A DNA stretch of 40,885 nt, from the IMG/VR virus record IMGVR_UViG_3300009104_000045, positions 1 to 40,885 of that record; one strand, 5' to 3'. The notes beneath the pieces are model-generated. The model saw only the letters and a list, made by a program, of their open reading frames with translations, searched no databases and was not told where the DNA came from. Source of the stretch: a virus. Both the position numbers and the translations under genes were made by a program. This document shows, piece after piece, positions 1 to 7,263 of this stretch (position 1 is the stretch's first letter; every line of letters begins with the position of its first letter).

Positions 1-2
1 AT

Positions 3-125
3 AACGGAAGTTATACGATTTGTGAGGTTAATTCAGCTCCAGGGTTTGAAGGTATGGAAAAGTATACAAATAAAAATATAGCGGTTGAAATGGTAAATTA
101 TGTGGTTAAAAAAATTGGTGGTTGA
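3..125 (+). CDS. RimK-like ATP-grasp ligase, C-terminal end only
   Basis: The window opens inside a gene; the last 40 codons are visible and end at a TGA. The residues CEVNSAPGFEGMEKYTNKNI match the C-terminal ATP-grasp signature of RimK/glutathione-synthase-like ligases (E-V-N-x-x-P-G-x-E-G-hydrophobic-E), in which the Glu and Asn bind the ATP-associated metal. Family members add amino acids to a carboxylate in an ATP-dependent way, for example glutamates onto ribosomal protein S6. T4-like marine phages often carry such a gene. The substrate cannot be judged from the tail end, and no other part of the enzyme is in the window. Confidence is high for the family, low for the exact role. Confidence 0.8.
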   Translation, partial: NGSYTICEVNSAPGFEGMEKYTNKNIAVEMVNYVVKKIGG

Positions 126-184
126 CGGGTATATCATTCTTCCTTTTTGTAATTACCATAGGTAAATATCGGGAAATTAAAAAA

Positions 185-535
185 ATGAACAAATTATTTT
201 TAGCAATTATAATATTAATAGTAAGTAATGTTTTAGCGTGGTATCAATTAAACGCTCAATTCAAATGGACTGAAAGTCCTTTTTGGAATAATGCATATTA
301 TATGTCAATATTTGGTATTCCAGTTGGATATGCGTTTTTTATCGCAACAAAACTTTGTTATGAACATTTTGGTTTCACTTGGAATATGAGAATGATTGGA
401 TTCGGAGTTGGAACATTGGTGTTTGGTATAATGTCTTGGTTAATGTTAGACGAAATACCAACATTAAAAACTATTATATGTATTTTATTAGCAGTAGCAA
501 TTATATTAATTCAAGTAACAAACTTAATGGAGTAA
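185..535 (+). CDS. Small four-helix membrane protein, DMT/DUF486-like
   Basis: A 116-residue hydrophobic protein with about four membrane segments. The second half (PVGYAFFIATKLCYEH, then a Gly-rich helix, LDEIPT, and a long final helix) resembles the small single-domain drug/metabolite-transporter superfamily proteins of the DUF486 type in length and spacing. A longer frame opens at a TTG at 122 that overlaps the previous stop, but the ATG at 185 starts directly at a membrane segment and gives the usual family length, so it is preferred. The role in a phage is unknown. Transport of a small molecule or a change to the host membrane is possible but is only inference. Confidence 0.6.
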   Translation: MNKLFLAIIILIVSNVLAWYQLNAQFKWTESPFWNNAYYMSIFGIPVGYAFFIATKLCYEHFGFTWNMRMIGFGVGTLVFGIMSWLMLDEIPTLKTIICILLAVAIILIQVTNLME

Positions 536-539
536 GATT

Positions 540-764
540 ATGGCAGAACAAGAAATAGCAACAAGAGTTCCACCAGGTGATAGGTGGAAAATGGTAGGTT
601 CAGATGTATTATATTTGAGTTTAACAGATACATTAAATTCAATTTATATGAAACACGAAGTATCAGAGTTTCGTATTGATGCAAAAAAAGGTGTTATCTA
701 TATTGATGACGGAGTGAAAGTTGAACCAGTTATAGAAACATATAGTTTATATGGGGAGAGATAA
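540..764 (+). CDS. Hypothetical 74-residue protein
   Basis: A short soluble protein of mixed charge with no motif I recognise. The start ATG has a good GGAG site in the preceding codons, and the stop overlaps the start of the next gene by one base (TAATG), so it is probably translationally coupled to the HAD-like gene. The C-terminal half alternates hydrophobic and charged residues, as in a small beta-rich domain. No membrane segment or signal peptide is visible. The tight packing supports a real gene. Confidence 0.6.
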   Translation: MAEQEIATRVPPGDRWKMVGSDVLYLSLTDTLNSIYMKHEVSEFRIDAKKGVIYIDDGVKVEPVIETYSLYGER

Positions 765-1330
765 TGAGAATAGGAATTGATGTAGACGGGGTATTGAGAG
801 ACTTTGTGAGTGCCTTCAAAGGAGTTGTTGGACAAGAATATCCAAACGCTCAAATACCAGAAATGATTTCAACTTGGAAATTTGAAGATGAGATAACAGG
901 ATTATCACGAGAAGAAATCAAAGAGATTTACAAAGAAAAATTTTCTAAACAATGTTTTCAAGATGCATTACCATTCCAAGAAGCAGTTCCAGCCTTTTGG
1001 ACACTTGAAAAATGGGCAAAACAAGAGGGACACGAACTAATAATAGTTACTTCACAGATACCTGTAAATAGACATTACACTTTATCGTGGTTAGGTAAGT
1101 ATAGTTTATGTCCAAGTGAAGTTATCTTCGCGAGAGGAAAACATAAATGGATACACGATATCGATTATTTGATTGATGATTCACCTGTTAATCATTCATA
1201 TTGGGTAAGAAATAGAAAAAAAGAAAAAGACAATTTTATCATATTTAATAGAAGTTATAATCAAGAGGCCGATTCTAAATATAGAATTGATTCTTTATTA
1301 GATATTAAAAAAATTGTAGGAAGAGGTTAA
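764..1330 (+). CDS. HAD-superfamily 5'-nucleotidase-like phosphatase
   Basis: 188 residues with the three HAD landmarks in order: motif I DVDGVLRD at residues 6-13 (Asp6 nucleophile, Asp8 acid/base), motif II VTSQ with Thr96, Lys126 or Lys128 in GKHKW, and the acidic motif IV DIDYLIDD at 132-139 (metal ligands). This layout and length fit the 5'(3')-deoxyribonucleotidase (NT5C) type, which removes phosphate from (deoxy)nucleoside monophosphates. A nucleotide-pool role during phage DNA synthesis is likely but the substrate is inferred. The start overlaps the upstream stop by one base. All key residues appear intact. Confidence 0.8.
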   Translation: MRIGIDVDGVLRDFVSAFKGVVGQEYPNAQIPEMISTWKFEDEITGLSREEIKEIYKEKFSKQCFQDALPFQEAVPAFWTLEKWAKQEGHELIIVTSQIPVNRHYTLSWLGKYSLCPSEVIFARGKHKWIHDIDYLIDDSPVNHSYWVRNRKKEKDNFIIFNRSYNQEADSKYRIDSLLDIKKIVGRG

Positions 1331-1332
1331 TT

Positions 1333-1548
1333 ATGAAGTATAAAATTACATTAGATGATTTAAGGTTGATAGGTATTGGATTTATTCCAGCCGTTGTATT
1401 TCTTTATATTGTATATTATTTAGCATATTACTTATGGTGGGTGCCATTTTTAATAGTATTTCCAGCCTTAGCATACTTTCTTGGTGTGGTTTTTGAGGAA
1501 AAAGTAATGATAGTTTATTATACAATAAAAAAAGCACTTGACAAATAA
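1333..1548 (+). CDS. Small membrane protein, two helices
   Basis: 71 residues with two clear hydrophobic segments (about residues 14-32 and 35-55) separated by a tryptophan-containing turn, and a charged C-terminus ending KKALDK. It begins two bases after the HAD-like gene with an AAGAGG ribosome site. The last codons contain the -35 element of the promoter for the following operon, which explains the KKALD ending shared with the unrelated protein ending at 30272. Function unknown; a small inner-membrane protein of the infected cell. Confidence 0.6.
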   Translation: MKYKITLDDLRLIGIGFIPAVVFLYIVYYLAYYLWWVPFLIVFPALAYFLGVVFEEKVMIVYYTIKKALDK

Positions 1549-1566
1549 GAAATAAAATGGTATATT
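1538..1566 (+). promoter_or_regulatory. Sigma70-like promoter
   Basis: TTGACA (1538-1543), a 17 bp spacer and TATATT (1561-1566). An A-tract followed by GCAC precedes the -35 box, as at the other four promoters of this type in the window. Transcription would start near 1573, just upstream of the gene at 1586 and the peptide deformylase gene. Confidence 0.75.
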
Positions 1567-1585
1567 AGTAATATTTTTAATACTT

Positions 1586-1834
1586 ATGTCAAAAGAAGTA
1601 GAGAGAGTTATGGATAAAAAAACAAAAATATGGAGTGTAGGTGAAGGTATATCAGTTGTTCATATACAAGATGAAACATTGTATATGAAAATAAGAGATA
1701 CCTTAAAACTAAGAAGACAAAAGAAATGGACACCAGCTGTTTATATGAAAGAAGGCATTATTTACGCTTGGGATTTACATTTAGATAAAAAACAATTAGA
1801 CACTGCTAAAGAAATTATTAAAAAACATAAATAA
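1586..1834 (+). CDS. Hypothetical 82-residue protein
   Basis: A small Lys-rich protein, first gene after the promoter at 1538-1566. Two starts are possible: the ATG at 1586, only about 13 bases from the predicted transcript start and without a ribosome site, or the ATG at 1610 (residue 9) with GAGAGAG just upstream. The sequence pattern (strand, DETLYMKIRDTLKLRR helix, strand, C-terminal helix) suggests a small alpha/beta fold. No family recognised. It probably forms an early operon with the deformylase. Confidence 0.55.
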   Translation: MSKEVERVMDKKTKIWSVGEGISVVHIQDETLYMKIRDTLKLRRQKKWTPAVYMKEGIIYAWDLHLDKKQLDTAKEIIKKHK

Positions 1835-1842
1835 AGGTTATT

Positions 1843-2436
1843 ATGGAAACAAAACAGATTGTAATATATCCGAATGATATATTATCAACACCAACAAAGA
1901 AAACAGATTTAGAAACAGCACAAAAGATTGCAGTTGATTTATTTAAAACACTTGCTAAAGCAGGTGGTTTAGGTTTATCAGCAAACCAGATTGGTGAGGA
2001 TAAATCAGTTTGTGTTGTTAATGTGACAAATCCTTTTTTCTTACTTAATCCTAAAATAGTAAAGAAAGAAAAAGAGATTGTTTATAAAGAAGGTTGTTTG
2101 TCTATTCCAGATAAAATGGTAAGAACAAACAGATATGAAAAGATTTGGGTTGAAGCAGATAATGTTGACGATACACTGGTATTTGGACCAGAAAAAGGTA
2201 ATCAAGTAGATAATGATGTATTGGTATTAGAAGCAATTTGTGTTCAACACGAAATAGACCATTTAAATGGTTTAACTATATTTGATAGAGAATATATACC
2301 AGAACAATACAGACGAACTGAAAGAAAGTATGGTAGAAATGAAAAAGTTATAATTTCAAAAGGAAAGGAAACTCTTACATTAAAATATAAAAAGAGTCTT
2401 CCTTATTTGGAGAAGGGTTGGAAGATAAATGAATAA
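1843..2436 (+). CDS. def: Peptide deformylase
   Basis: 197 residues with all three deformylase motifs: GLGLSANQ (residues 42-49), EGCLS (83-87, Cys85 a metal ligand) and QHEIDH (135-140, the two His ligands and catalytic Glu137). The enzyme removes the formyl group from the N-terminal Met of nascent proteins. Phage-encoded copies are common in marine T4-like phages, where they are thought to favour rapid turnover or maturation of new proteins during infection. This copy has a short insert before motif 3 (about residues 107-128) and a basic C-terminal tail of about 45 residues. It lies in the operon driven by the promoter at 1538-1566. Confidence 0.93.
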   Translation: METKQIVIYPNDILSTPTKKTDLETAQKIAVDLFKTLAKAGGLGLSANQIGEDKSVCVVNVTNPFFLLNPKIVKKEKEIVYKEGCLSIPDKMVRTNRYEKIWVEADNVDDTLVFGPEKGNQVDNDVLVLEAICVQHEIDHLNGLTIFDREYIPEQYRRTERKYGRNEKVIISKGKETLTLKYKKSLPYLEKGWKINE

Positions 2437-2581
2437 ACATCAAGTTTTAGAGTTATTAATTGACGCAATTGAAATGGAAGATTGGTCATTGGTAGAAGAA
2501 GCAATCAAAGTTATTAAGGGTGAAGATGAATATGTAGAGATTTTGGACTTTGATGAGGAAGACGAAAACGATATATACTAA
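2429..2581 (+). CDS. Hypothetical acidic 50-residue protein
   Basis: A short frame that starts inside the end of the deformylase gene (8-base overlap) behind an AGAAGGG ribosome site and fills the gap to the next gene. The predicted protein is a helix-rich acidic peptide: a hydrophobic N-terminal half (HQVLELLIDAIEM) and a run of Asp/Glu at the C-terminus. Overlap, ribosome site and absence of any other feature in the gap support a real gene. Acidic microproteins of phages often bind host proteins or mimic DNA, but nothing specific is visible. Confidence 0.6.
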   Translation: MNKHQVLELLIDAIEMEDWSLVEEAIKVIKGEDEYVEILDFDEEDENDIY

Positions 2582-2611
2582 TAGTTAATTTAGTAAATAC
2601 AGGAGAATATT

Positions 2612-3139
2612 ATGTTTAGGAAAATAGTTGTCACACTTATGTTGTTATTTATATTTAATGGTTATGTATATGTGAATCTCTTTGAAGATTATAAGAAACA
2701 TCACATAAGAGAATTAAGTTTTTATAAAAATAGAATTATAGAATTAGAATCGGTTGTAGACGAATACAAGTTGGAAGGATTAGATGTTACAGTAACTATG
2801 TATCATCCAATATATCCACAAACGGACAAGACACCAAGTATTACAGCAGATGGGACAAGGATTAGTATTAAGAATGCAAGTGAACACAAGTTTGTAGCAC
2901 TTTCAAGAAATCTTTTAAAAAGATGGGGTGGCCCATTTGACTATGGAGATTTTATATTTTTACGCGGAACAGATGGTAAAGATGGCGTATATCAAGTAAG
3001 AGATACAATGAATAGACGATATATAAATTACATAGACATCTTAGAAAGTCCAGGAACAGAACCATACAAGTTTGATAACGCAACTATTATTAAGAAAAAT
3101 ATTGATAGTGATTTTGTATTTATAAGTGATACAAAATAA
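2612..3139 (+). CDS. Membrane-anchored 3D-domain protein, possible peptidoglycan lytic enzyme
   Basis: 175 residues: a basic start and one hydrophobic segment (about 5-22), a short helical stalk (26-54), then a domain (58-145) resembling the 3D (Asp-Asp-Asp) double-psi barrel of MltA/YuiC-like lytic transglycosylases: VTVTMYHP, PSITADG, FVALSRNLL, YGDFIFLRG, YQVRDTMNRRYINYIDIL. Candidate catalytic aspartates are Asp80, Asp131 and Asp142. The usual A-x-D-T-G segment reads VRDTMN here, so the Gly is replaced. If active it would cut the glycan chain from the periplasmic side, for example at lysis. An AGGAG site precedes the ATG. Confidence 0.65.
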   Translation: MFRKIVVTLMLLFIFNGYVYVNLFEDYKKHHIRELSFYKNRIIELESVVDEYKLEGLDVTVTMYHPIYPQTDKTPSITADGTRISIKNASEHKFVALSRNLLKRWGGPFDYGDFIFLRGTDGKDGVYQVRDTMNRRYINYIDILESPGTEPYKFDNATIIKKNIDSDFVFISDTK

Positions 3140-3162
3140 TTTGTATTTTAGGAAAAGTATAT

Positions 3163-3173
3163 TATATTTATTA
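3163..3173 (+). promoter_or_regulatory. Putative phage promoter motif TATATTTATTA
   Basis: The 11-mer TATATTTATTA lies about 32 bases before the glycosyltransferase start. The same 11-mer occurs at 6839 and 24735, with near-copies at 18666, 21617 and 35103. Best explained as the element read by the gp55-like late sigma factor; there is no -35 box. Confidence 0.55.
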
Positions 3174-3204
3174 TTGAAGATAATTAACAATTAAAAATTT
3201 ATTT

Positions 3205-4683
3205 ATGAAAACAGGTTATACACACAAATTATACGGAAGACGAATACTACATATAATGTCACCAGTCAGGTGGAAAGGTAGTAAACATATCGTTCACGCA
3301 GATTCAAACTATAAGGTAATGGCCAAAACTATTAAATGGTTACCTATGTGTCATCACACAATATTAACTCCTGAAAATCATACAATACCAGATTTAGGAG
3401 ATAATGTAACATTAGTTCCATTCCCCTATGCTCAATCAGTATTATTTAATCGTGGGTTCTTTCACGGAAGACATTTAGTAAAACATACAGATTGGAGAGC
3501 AAAAGATTTTGACTTTGTATTCAATCATCAACCAGAGTTATTATATAATGTTTATAATGCGTTATTAACTGGTAGATATGGTATGACGGTAGATTCATTT
3601 AACTTTTTCCATTGGGTTGATTGTGCAAAGAGTAGACCAACTGGTGGCTATCCAGTTGGATTTTTCAGACAATTAGAAGCTATTGATTTGTCGTATCGTT
3701 CATATTTCCATTGTCCTGTTAGTTTAGATTATATGAAATCTAATTGGGATAAAAATGAACACACAACAACAGGTGTTGATGACAAAGTAATGAAAGAGAA
3801 AATAAATTATTTTCCATTAGGTGTTGGTAATTTACCTGAACCAGAACCATTTCCATTACCCGATAAAAAGATTTTAGTGTTCAATCACAGATGGAACAAC
3901 ACAACAGGTATAAAAAAATTAATAAAATTTACAGAAGATTTAGATAGAGATGAGTGGTTAGTTTGGGTAACTGATGATGAGGCAAAAAAACCAAAGGCAG
4001 GTGCACCAGCACCAGATTGGATGATGGTTAAGAATTTGCCAAGTGGTGGAAACTATCGTTATCTATTGGACAAATGTTTTGCAAGTTTATGTTTTGTAGA
4101 TGATTATATGACTTGGAATTTATCAGTTCAAGATGCGATTAAAGTTGGTAGACCAAGTTTAACTTTCAAACACAACACACACGAGTATGTATTGGGTAAA
4201 GATTATCCATTATATTTTAAAGATAAAAAATCATTTAAAGAATTGTTAGGTAATGTATCAGTTGGACAAACATTAGATTGGACTTTACCAGAACACGACA
4301 AACAATTTGAAGAAAATTTGGTTGGTGATTTAATTCACGCGTTAGAAAATAGTAAAAAGAAAACTATTAAGAACACTAAATCGGGTATTGAGTGGTTATA
4401 TCATATTTTACAAGGAAATGGATATAAGAAAAATTTACTTCACAATTCACACCCAAATTTATTTTTAAGCAATTCTTGGGAGAAAATTAGATTATGGTGT
4501 TTGAGTAAAGGGGTATTAGATACACCAACAAAAGAATTTACAAAGTTATGGATTCCTGATGAAAAACGAGATGAAATACAGAAACTTGTTGATGAAGTAG
4601 ACGGAGTAACAGAAACGGGTAAAAAATTAGAACATTCATTAAAAGACCCAACTTTTAATGACAAAGAAAATCAATGGTGGTAA
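3205..4683 (+). CDS. Glycosyltransferase-like protein, GT-B fold
   Basis: 492 residues without membrane segments. The N-terminal half has RRILHIMSPVRWKGSKH, consistent with the first Rossmann strand and loop. The second half has KKILVFNHRW (221-230), WLVWVTDDEA (251-260) and SVQDAIKVGRPSLTF (307-321), the pattern of a GT-B nucleotide-sugar domain with its acidic helix region. It may glycosylate phage DNA, virion proteins or host surface sugars; T4 itself uses GT-B enzymes on hydroxymethylcytosine, but no base-hypermodification gene is visible in this window. About 170 extra C-terminal residues follow the GT region. A TATATTTATTA motif precedes the gene. Confidence 0.6.
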   Translation: MKTGYTHKLYGRRILHIMSPVRWKGSKHIVHADSNYKVMAKTIKWLPMCHHTILTPENHTIPDLGDNVTLVPFPYAQSVLFNRGFFHGRHLVKHTDWRAKDFDFVFNHQPELLYNVYNALLTGRYGMTVDSFNFFHWVDCAKSRPTGGYPVGFFRQLEAIDLSYRSYFHCPVSLDYMKSNWDKNEHTTTGVDDKVMKEKINYFPLGVGNLPEPEPFPLPDKKILVFNHRWNNTTGIKKLIKFTEDLDRDEWLVWVTDDEAKKPKAGAPAPDWMMVKNLPSGGNYRYLLDKCFASLCFVDDYMTWNLSVQDAIKVGRPSLTFKHNTHEYVLGKDYPLYFKDKKSFKELLGNVSVGQTLDWTLPEHDKQFEENLVGDLIHALENSKKKTIKNTKSGIEWLYHILQGNGYKKNLLHNSHPNLFLSNSWEKIRLWCLSKGVLDTPTKEFTKLWIPDEKRDEIQKLVDEVDGVTETGKKLEHSLKDPTFNDKENQWW

Positions 4684-4684
4684 A

Positions 4685-5464
4685 ATGAGAGAATTAACAG
4701 CAGAAAAAATACAAGAAAATTACGATACATTAATTAATACTATTCAGTTATATATAACTGGGGATAGAAAAGATAAAGTAATAAAGATGCACGATGATAT
4801 GAAAGACAGATTTATGATGGCTCCCGCGAGTGCTAAAGAACACTATCATAACGCAATGTATGGTGGTTATGTAGACCATATTTTAAGAGTAGTAGATTTA
4901 TCATTAAAGATAAAAGATTTATGGGGACAGAACGGGTGTAATATAGATTTCACAGATGAAGAATTAGTTTTTTCAGCAATTCATCACGACTTAGGTAAAG
5001 TTGGTGATTTAGAAAACGATTATTATATTCCACAAGATAATGAGTGGAGAAGAAAGAATATGGGAGAAATCTTTACACACAATCCAAAGTGTGAATATAT
5101 GTCAGTAACAGATAGAGCGTTCTTTCTATTACAACATTATAATATTCCAATTAGTCAAAAAGAATTTATCGGTATTAGATTAACAGACGGAATGTATGAA
5201 GAAGCAAATAAAAGTTATTATGTAGCTTATAAATCAGAGTTCCAACTTCGTTCAGCAATACAATATGTATTACACCAAGCTGATATGATGGCTTCTCAAA
5301 TTGAAAATCGTTTAACAAAAGATTCAATTGAGAAAGACGAAACAGAAGTATATGAACGAATACAGAATATACAAGAAGCGATTGGTAATGAAGAAAAGAT
5401 TAAAGAAGAAAAACCAAAAATAACAAAAGATTTGTTTGAGGAATTATTTGGAGAGAAAAAATGA
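4685..5464 (+). CDS. HD-domain phosphohydrolase
   Basis: 259 residues with the HD metal motifs: HYHNAMYGGYVDHIL (His65 as first ligand), the HD pair HHDLGK (His101, Asp102), and a distal Asp200 in LHQADMMA. HD enzymes hydrolyse phosphomonoesters or phosphodiesters, often of nucleotides; a dNTP or signalling-nucleotide hydrolase acting in the infected cell is possible. The frame is open from an ATG at 4658 inside the previous gene, but the ATG at 4685 directly after that gene's stop has a GGTGG site and a natural start sequence, so it is chosen. The stop overlaps the next start by four bases (ATGA). Confidence 0.75.
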   Translation: MRELTAEKIQENYDTLINTIQLYITGDRKDKVIKMHDDMKDRFMMAPASAKEHYHNAMYGGYVDHILRVVDLSLKIKDLWGQNGCNIDFTDEELVFSAIHHDLGKVGDLENDYYIPQDNEWRRKNMGEIFTHNPKCEYMSVTDRAFFLLQHYNIPISQKEFIGIRLTDGMYEEANKSYYVAYKSEFQLRSAIQYVLHQADMMASQIENRLTKDSIEKDETEVYERIQNIQEAIGNEEKIKEEKPKITKDLFEELFGEKK

Positions 5465-5730
5465 TAGTAGAAATAATGTTAGGAATTTTTGTAGTAGCGT
5501 GTTTAGTTGAAGGTTATGTTATTTGGAACTTAATGTTGAAACAAGAACAACTTGAAGACTGGACAGAAAGTTATATACAAAAAATAGGTGATGTGAATAG
5601 AAATATAGATGAAATTGATTATAAAGGATATTTTGAAGCAGATGATGAAGTCGGTCAGATATTTGGACAAATAAAAGATGAAGTCAATTCACTCGAAGAA
5701 CTAACTGAAATCGCACGACAGGAGGACTAA
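5461..5730 (+). CDS. Small single-span membrane protein
   Basis: 89 residues: an N-terminal hydrophobic helix (about 2-24) and an acidic, probably coiled-coil tail (about 28-89). It overlaps the HD gene by four bases and the late-sigma gene by one, so the three are likely translated as a unit. The form (one anchor plus soluble helix) fits several unrelated phage accessory proteins such as spanin-like or regulatory anchors. There is no lipobox and no evidence for a specific role. Confidence 0.55.
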   Translation: MIVEIMLGIFVVACLVEGYVIWNLMLKQEQLEDWTESYIQKIGDVNRNIDEIDYKGYFEADDEVGQIFGQIKDEVNSLEELTEIARQED

Positions 5731-6446
5731 TGGGGCGTAAGAGAAAGAATTATTATTTTACAGATGTAACAGAAAAGGCAATTATTCGTTATAATAATGA
5801 GAAAAGACCTTTTATGAGAAATAGAATTTATAATGACCACATAGCTGCCGCTTTTGACAAGTTAGTTGAAAATATAATTCATACATTTAAGTTTTATTAT
5901 TTTGATGTTCCTTCAGAAGAAGTGAAACACGAAGTAGTGAGTTTCTTGGTTATGAATATGCATAAGTTTACAGAAGGTAAAGGAAAAGCGTTCTCTTATT
6001 TTAGTATTGTAGCAAAAAATTATTTAATTTTACATAACAATAACAATTATAAAAAAATGAAAACACACGATAAGATTGATGTGTTGGATTGGGACAGAAG
6101 TATTCAAACAGAAATAAAACAAAAAGATACAAATAATGCATATAATGAGTTTGTATCACAAATGTTAGAATACTGGGACAATAATATGAATGTAATATTT
6201 AGACGACAAAAAGATATTCGTGTCGCCGACGCAGTATTACATATTTTTAGAATAAAAGGTAATATAGAAAATTTCAATAAAAAGGCGTTATACATTTTAA
6301 TCAGAGAAATGACGCAGTCAAACACACAACACATTACAAGAGTTATCAATGTAATGAAAAAATATCAGAAAGGCATTTACAGAGAATTTCAAGTAAATGG
6401 ATTCATTGATACAAAGACCACAGGGTCATTTGTAATCCATAATTAA
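5730..6446 (+). CDS. gp55-like RNA polymerase late sigma factor
   Basis: 238 residues. The central part (about 36-115) follows T4 gp55: a helix HIAAAFDKLVENIIHTFKF, then an aromatic loop, then EVKHEVVSFLVMNMHKF, and AFSYFSIVAKNYLILHNNNN, matching the pattern that in gp55 forms the reduced sigma region 2 (MIADGIEASIKGLHNF / AYITQACFNAFVQRI). gp55 directs host RNA polymerase to late promoters together with gp33 and the sliding clamp. This copy is longer than T4 gp55 (185 residues), with an extra C-terminal region. It precedes the structural operon and fits the AT-only promoter motif found before several genes here. Identification rests on pattern similarity, so moderate to good confidence. Confidence 0.75.
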   Translation: MGRKRKNYYFTDVTEKAIIRYNNEKRPFMRNRIYNDHIAAAFDKLVENIIHTFKFYYFDVPSEEVKHEVVSFLVMNMHKFTEGKGKAFSYFSIVAKNYLILHNNNNYKKMKTHDKIDVLDWDRSIQTEIKQKDTNNAYNEFVSQMLEYWDNNMNVIFRRQKDIRVADAVLHIFRIKGNIENFNKKALYILIREMTQSNTQHITRVINVMKKYQKGIYREFQVNGFIDTKTTGSFVIHN

Positions 6447-6472
6447 TATATACCATTATTTATTTAAAGAAT

Positions 6473-6492
6473 TATCCTAATTTATTAGGATA
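6473..6492 (+). other. RNA hairpin between late sigma gene and membrane-protein gene
   Basis: TATCCTAA (6473-6480) and TTAGGATA (6485-6492) form a perfect 8 bp stem with a TTTA loop. There is no T-run after it, so it is not a classic terminator; it may be an mRNA processing or stabilising site ahead of the gene at 6524. Confidence 0.45.
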
Positions 6493-6523
6493 TGTGAGTT
6501 CAATAATACGGAGGATATAAACT

Positions 6524-6745
6524 ATGAAAGATATCGTAACAACAATAAAGGGATATGTAGATGATTTAGTTCAACTAATGTTTTCTCTTATTGCCATAGG
6601 AGTTGTCGCAGGAATATTATTTCCAAACGGATTTCTTGGTATAGATGTTATAGGTAATGTAATATTACTACTTAATAAGTTCTTTGATGCTGGTTTTGCC
6701 GGTTTCATCGCTTTAGTAATGTTACTTGGTTTATTTCGTAAGTAG
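6524..6745 (+). CDS. Two-helix small membrane protein, holin candidate
   Basis: 73 residues with two membrane segments (about 14-34 and 52-70) separated by a Gly/Asn-containing loop, and a short charged tail LFRK. Size and topology match class II-type holins and other small phage membrane proteins. It has a GGAGG site 8 bases before the ATG, a stem-loop upstream and a strong terminator downstream, so it ends the first transcription block. No endolysin lies next to it; the 3D-domain protein at 2612 is the nearest candidate partner. Holin identity is a guess from topology. Confidence 0.6.
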   Translation: MKDIVTTIKGYVDDLVQLMFSLIAIGVVAGILFPNGFLGIDVIGNVILLLNKFFDAGFAGFIALVMLLGLFRK

Positions 6746-6790
6746 GAACACGAAATAGAAAGCAATAAAATCCTACATATTGCTTAATTA

Positions 6791-6831
6791 AAAAGGGAGC
6801 AAAGTATTAATTTATTTTGTTCCCTTTTTTT
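6791..6831 (+). terminator. Strong intrinsic terminator
   Basis: AAAAGGGAGCAAA (6791-6803) pairs with TTTGTTCCCTTTT (6816-6828) as a 13 bp stem with one G-T pair; the run of seven T (6825-6831) supplies the tail. It separates the regulatory block from the structural operon. Confidence 0.88.
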
Positions 6832-6838
6832 GTTTCCA

Positions 6839-6849
6839 TATATTTATTA
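6839..6849 (+). promoter_or_regulatory. Putative phage (late) promoter motif TATATTTATTA
   Basis: Exact copy of the 11-mer at 3163 and 24735, placed right after the terminator and 17 bases before the first gene of the baseplate operon. The terminator-then-motif arrangement is the best support in the window that the motif starts transcription. Confidence 0.65.
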
Positions 6850-6865
6850 CCAAAGGATTACATTT

Positions 6866-7258
6866 ATGTCAAACGATTATGAAATATTTAAAGGTAAATC
6901 GTTAGCTTCTCTCTTTGAGGATATTTATCAAAACCAAAACTACAACAGAAAACAATTAGATGTTTTAATGAAAAATATCACATCAATGATTAAAGATGGC
7001 GATACAGCAGTTCAAATTGTTCCAATGATTAAAGAATATTTAGAAATTAATGTTCGCAATGATGAATTGTTGGTTAAGTTAGCAGCTATTGTTCAAAAGA
7101 TTATATCAGCAGAGAATAGAGTAGGTTCGGAAGACGAATTCGGTTTATCTGAAATAGAAAAAGAACAGATATTAAAAACCATAGTGGAACACGATACTAT
7201 GGATTTACAAAGTGCATCTGATAAAATTACAAAAGAAATAAGTTCTAAAAAAGATTAA
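6866..7258 (+). CDS. Hypothetical helical protein opening the structural operon
   Basis: 130 residues, largely predicted helix, mixed charge, no membrane segment. The ATG at 6866 follows AAAGGA; a TTG further upstream lies inside the terminator tail and is not credible. As the first gene after a putative late promoter and directly before the spike gene, it is probably a virion component or assembly factor. The repeated hydrophobic pattern (VQIVPMIKEYLEI, VKLAAIVQKII) suggests a helical bundle. No family recognised. Confidence 0.6.
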   Translation: MSNDYEIFKGKSLASLFEDIYQNQNYNRKQLDVLMKNITSMIKDGDTAVQIVPMIKEYLEINVRNDELLVKLAAIVQKIISAENRVGSEDEFGLSEIEKEQILKTIVEHDTMDLQSASDKITKEISSKKD

Positions 7259-7263
7259 ATAAA

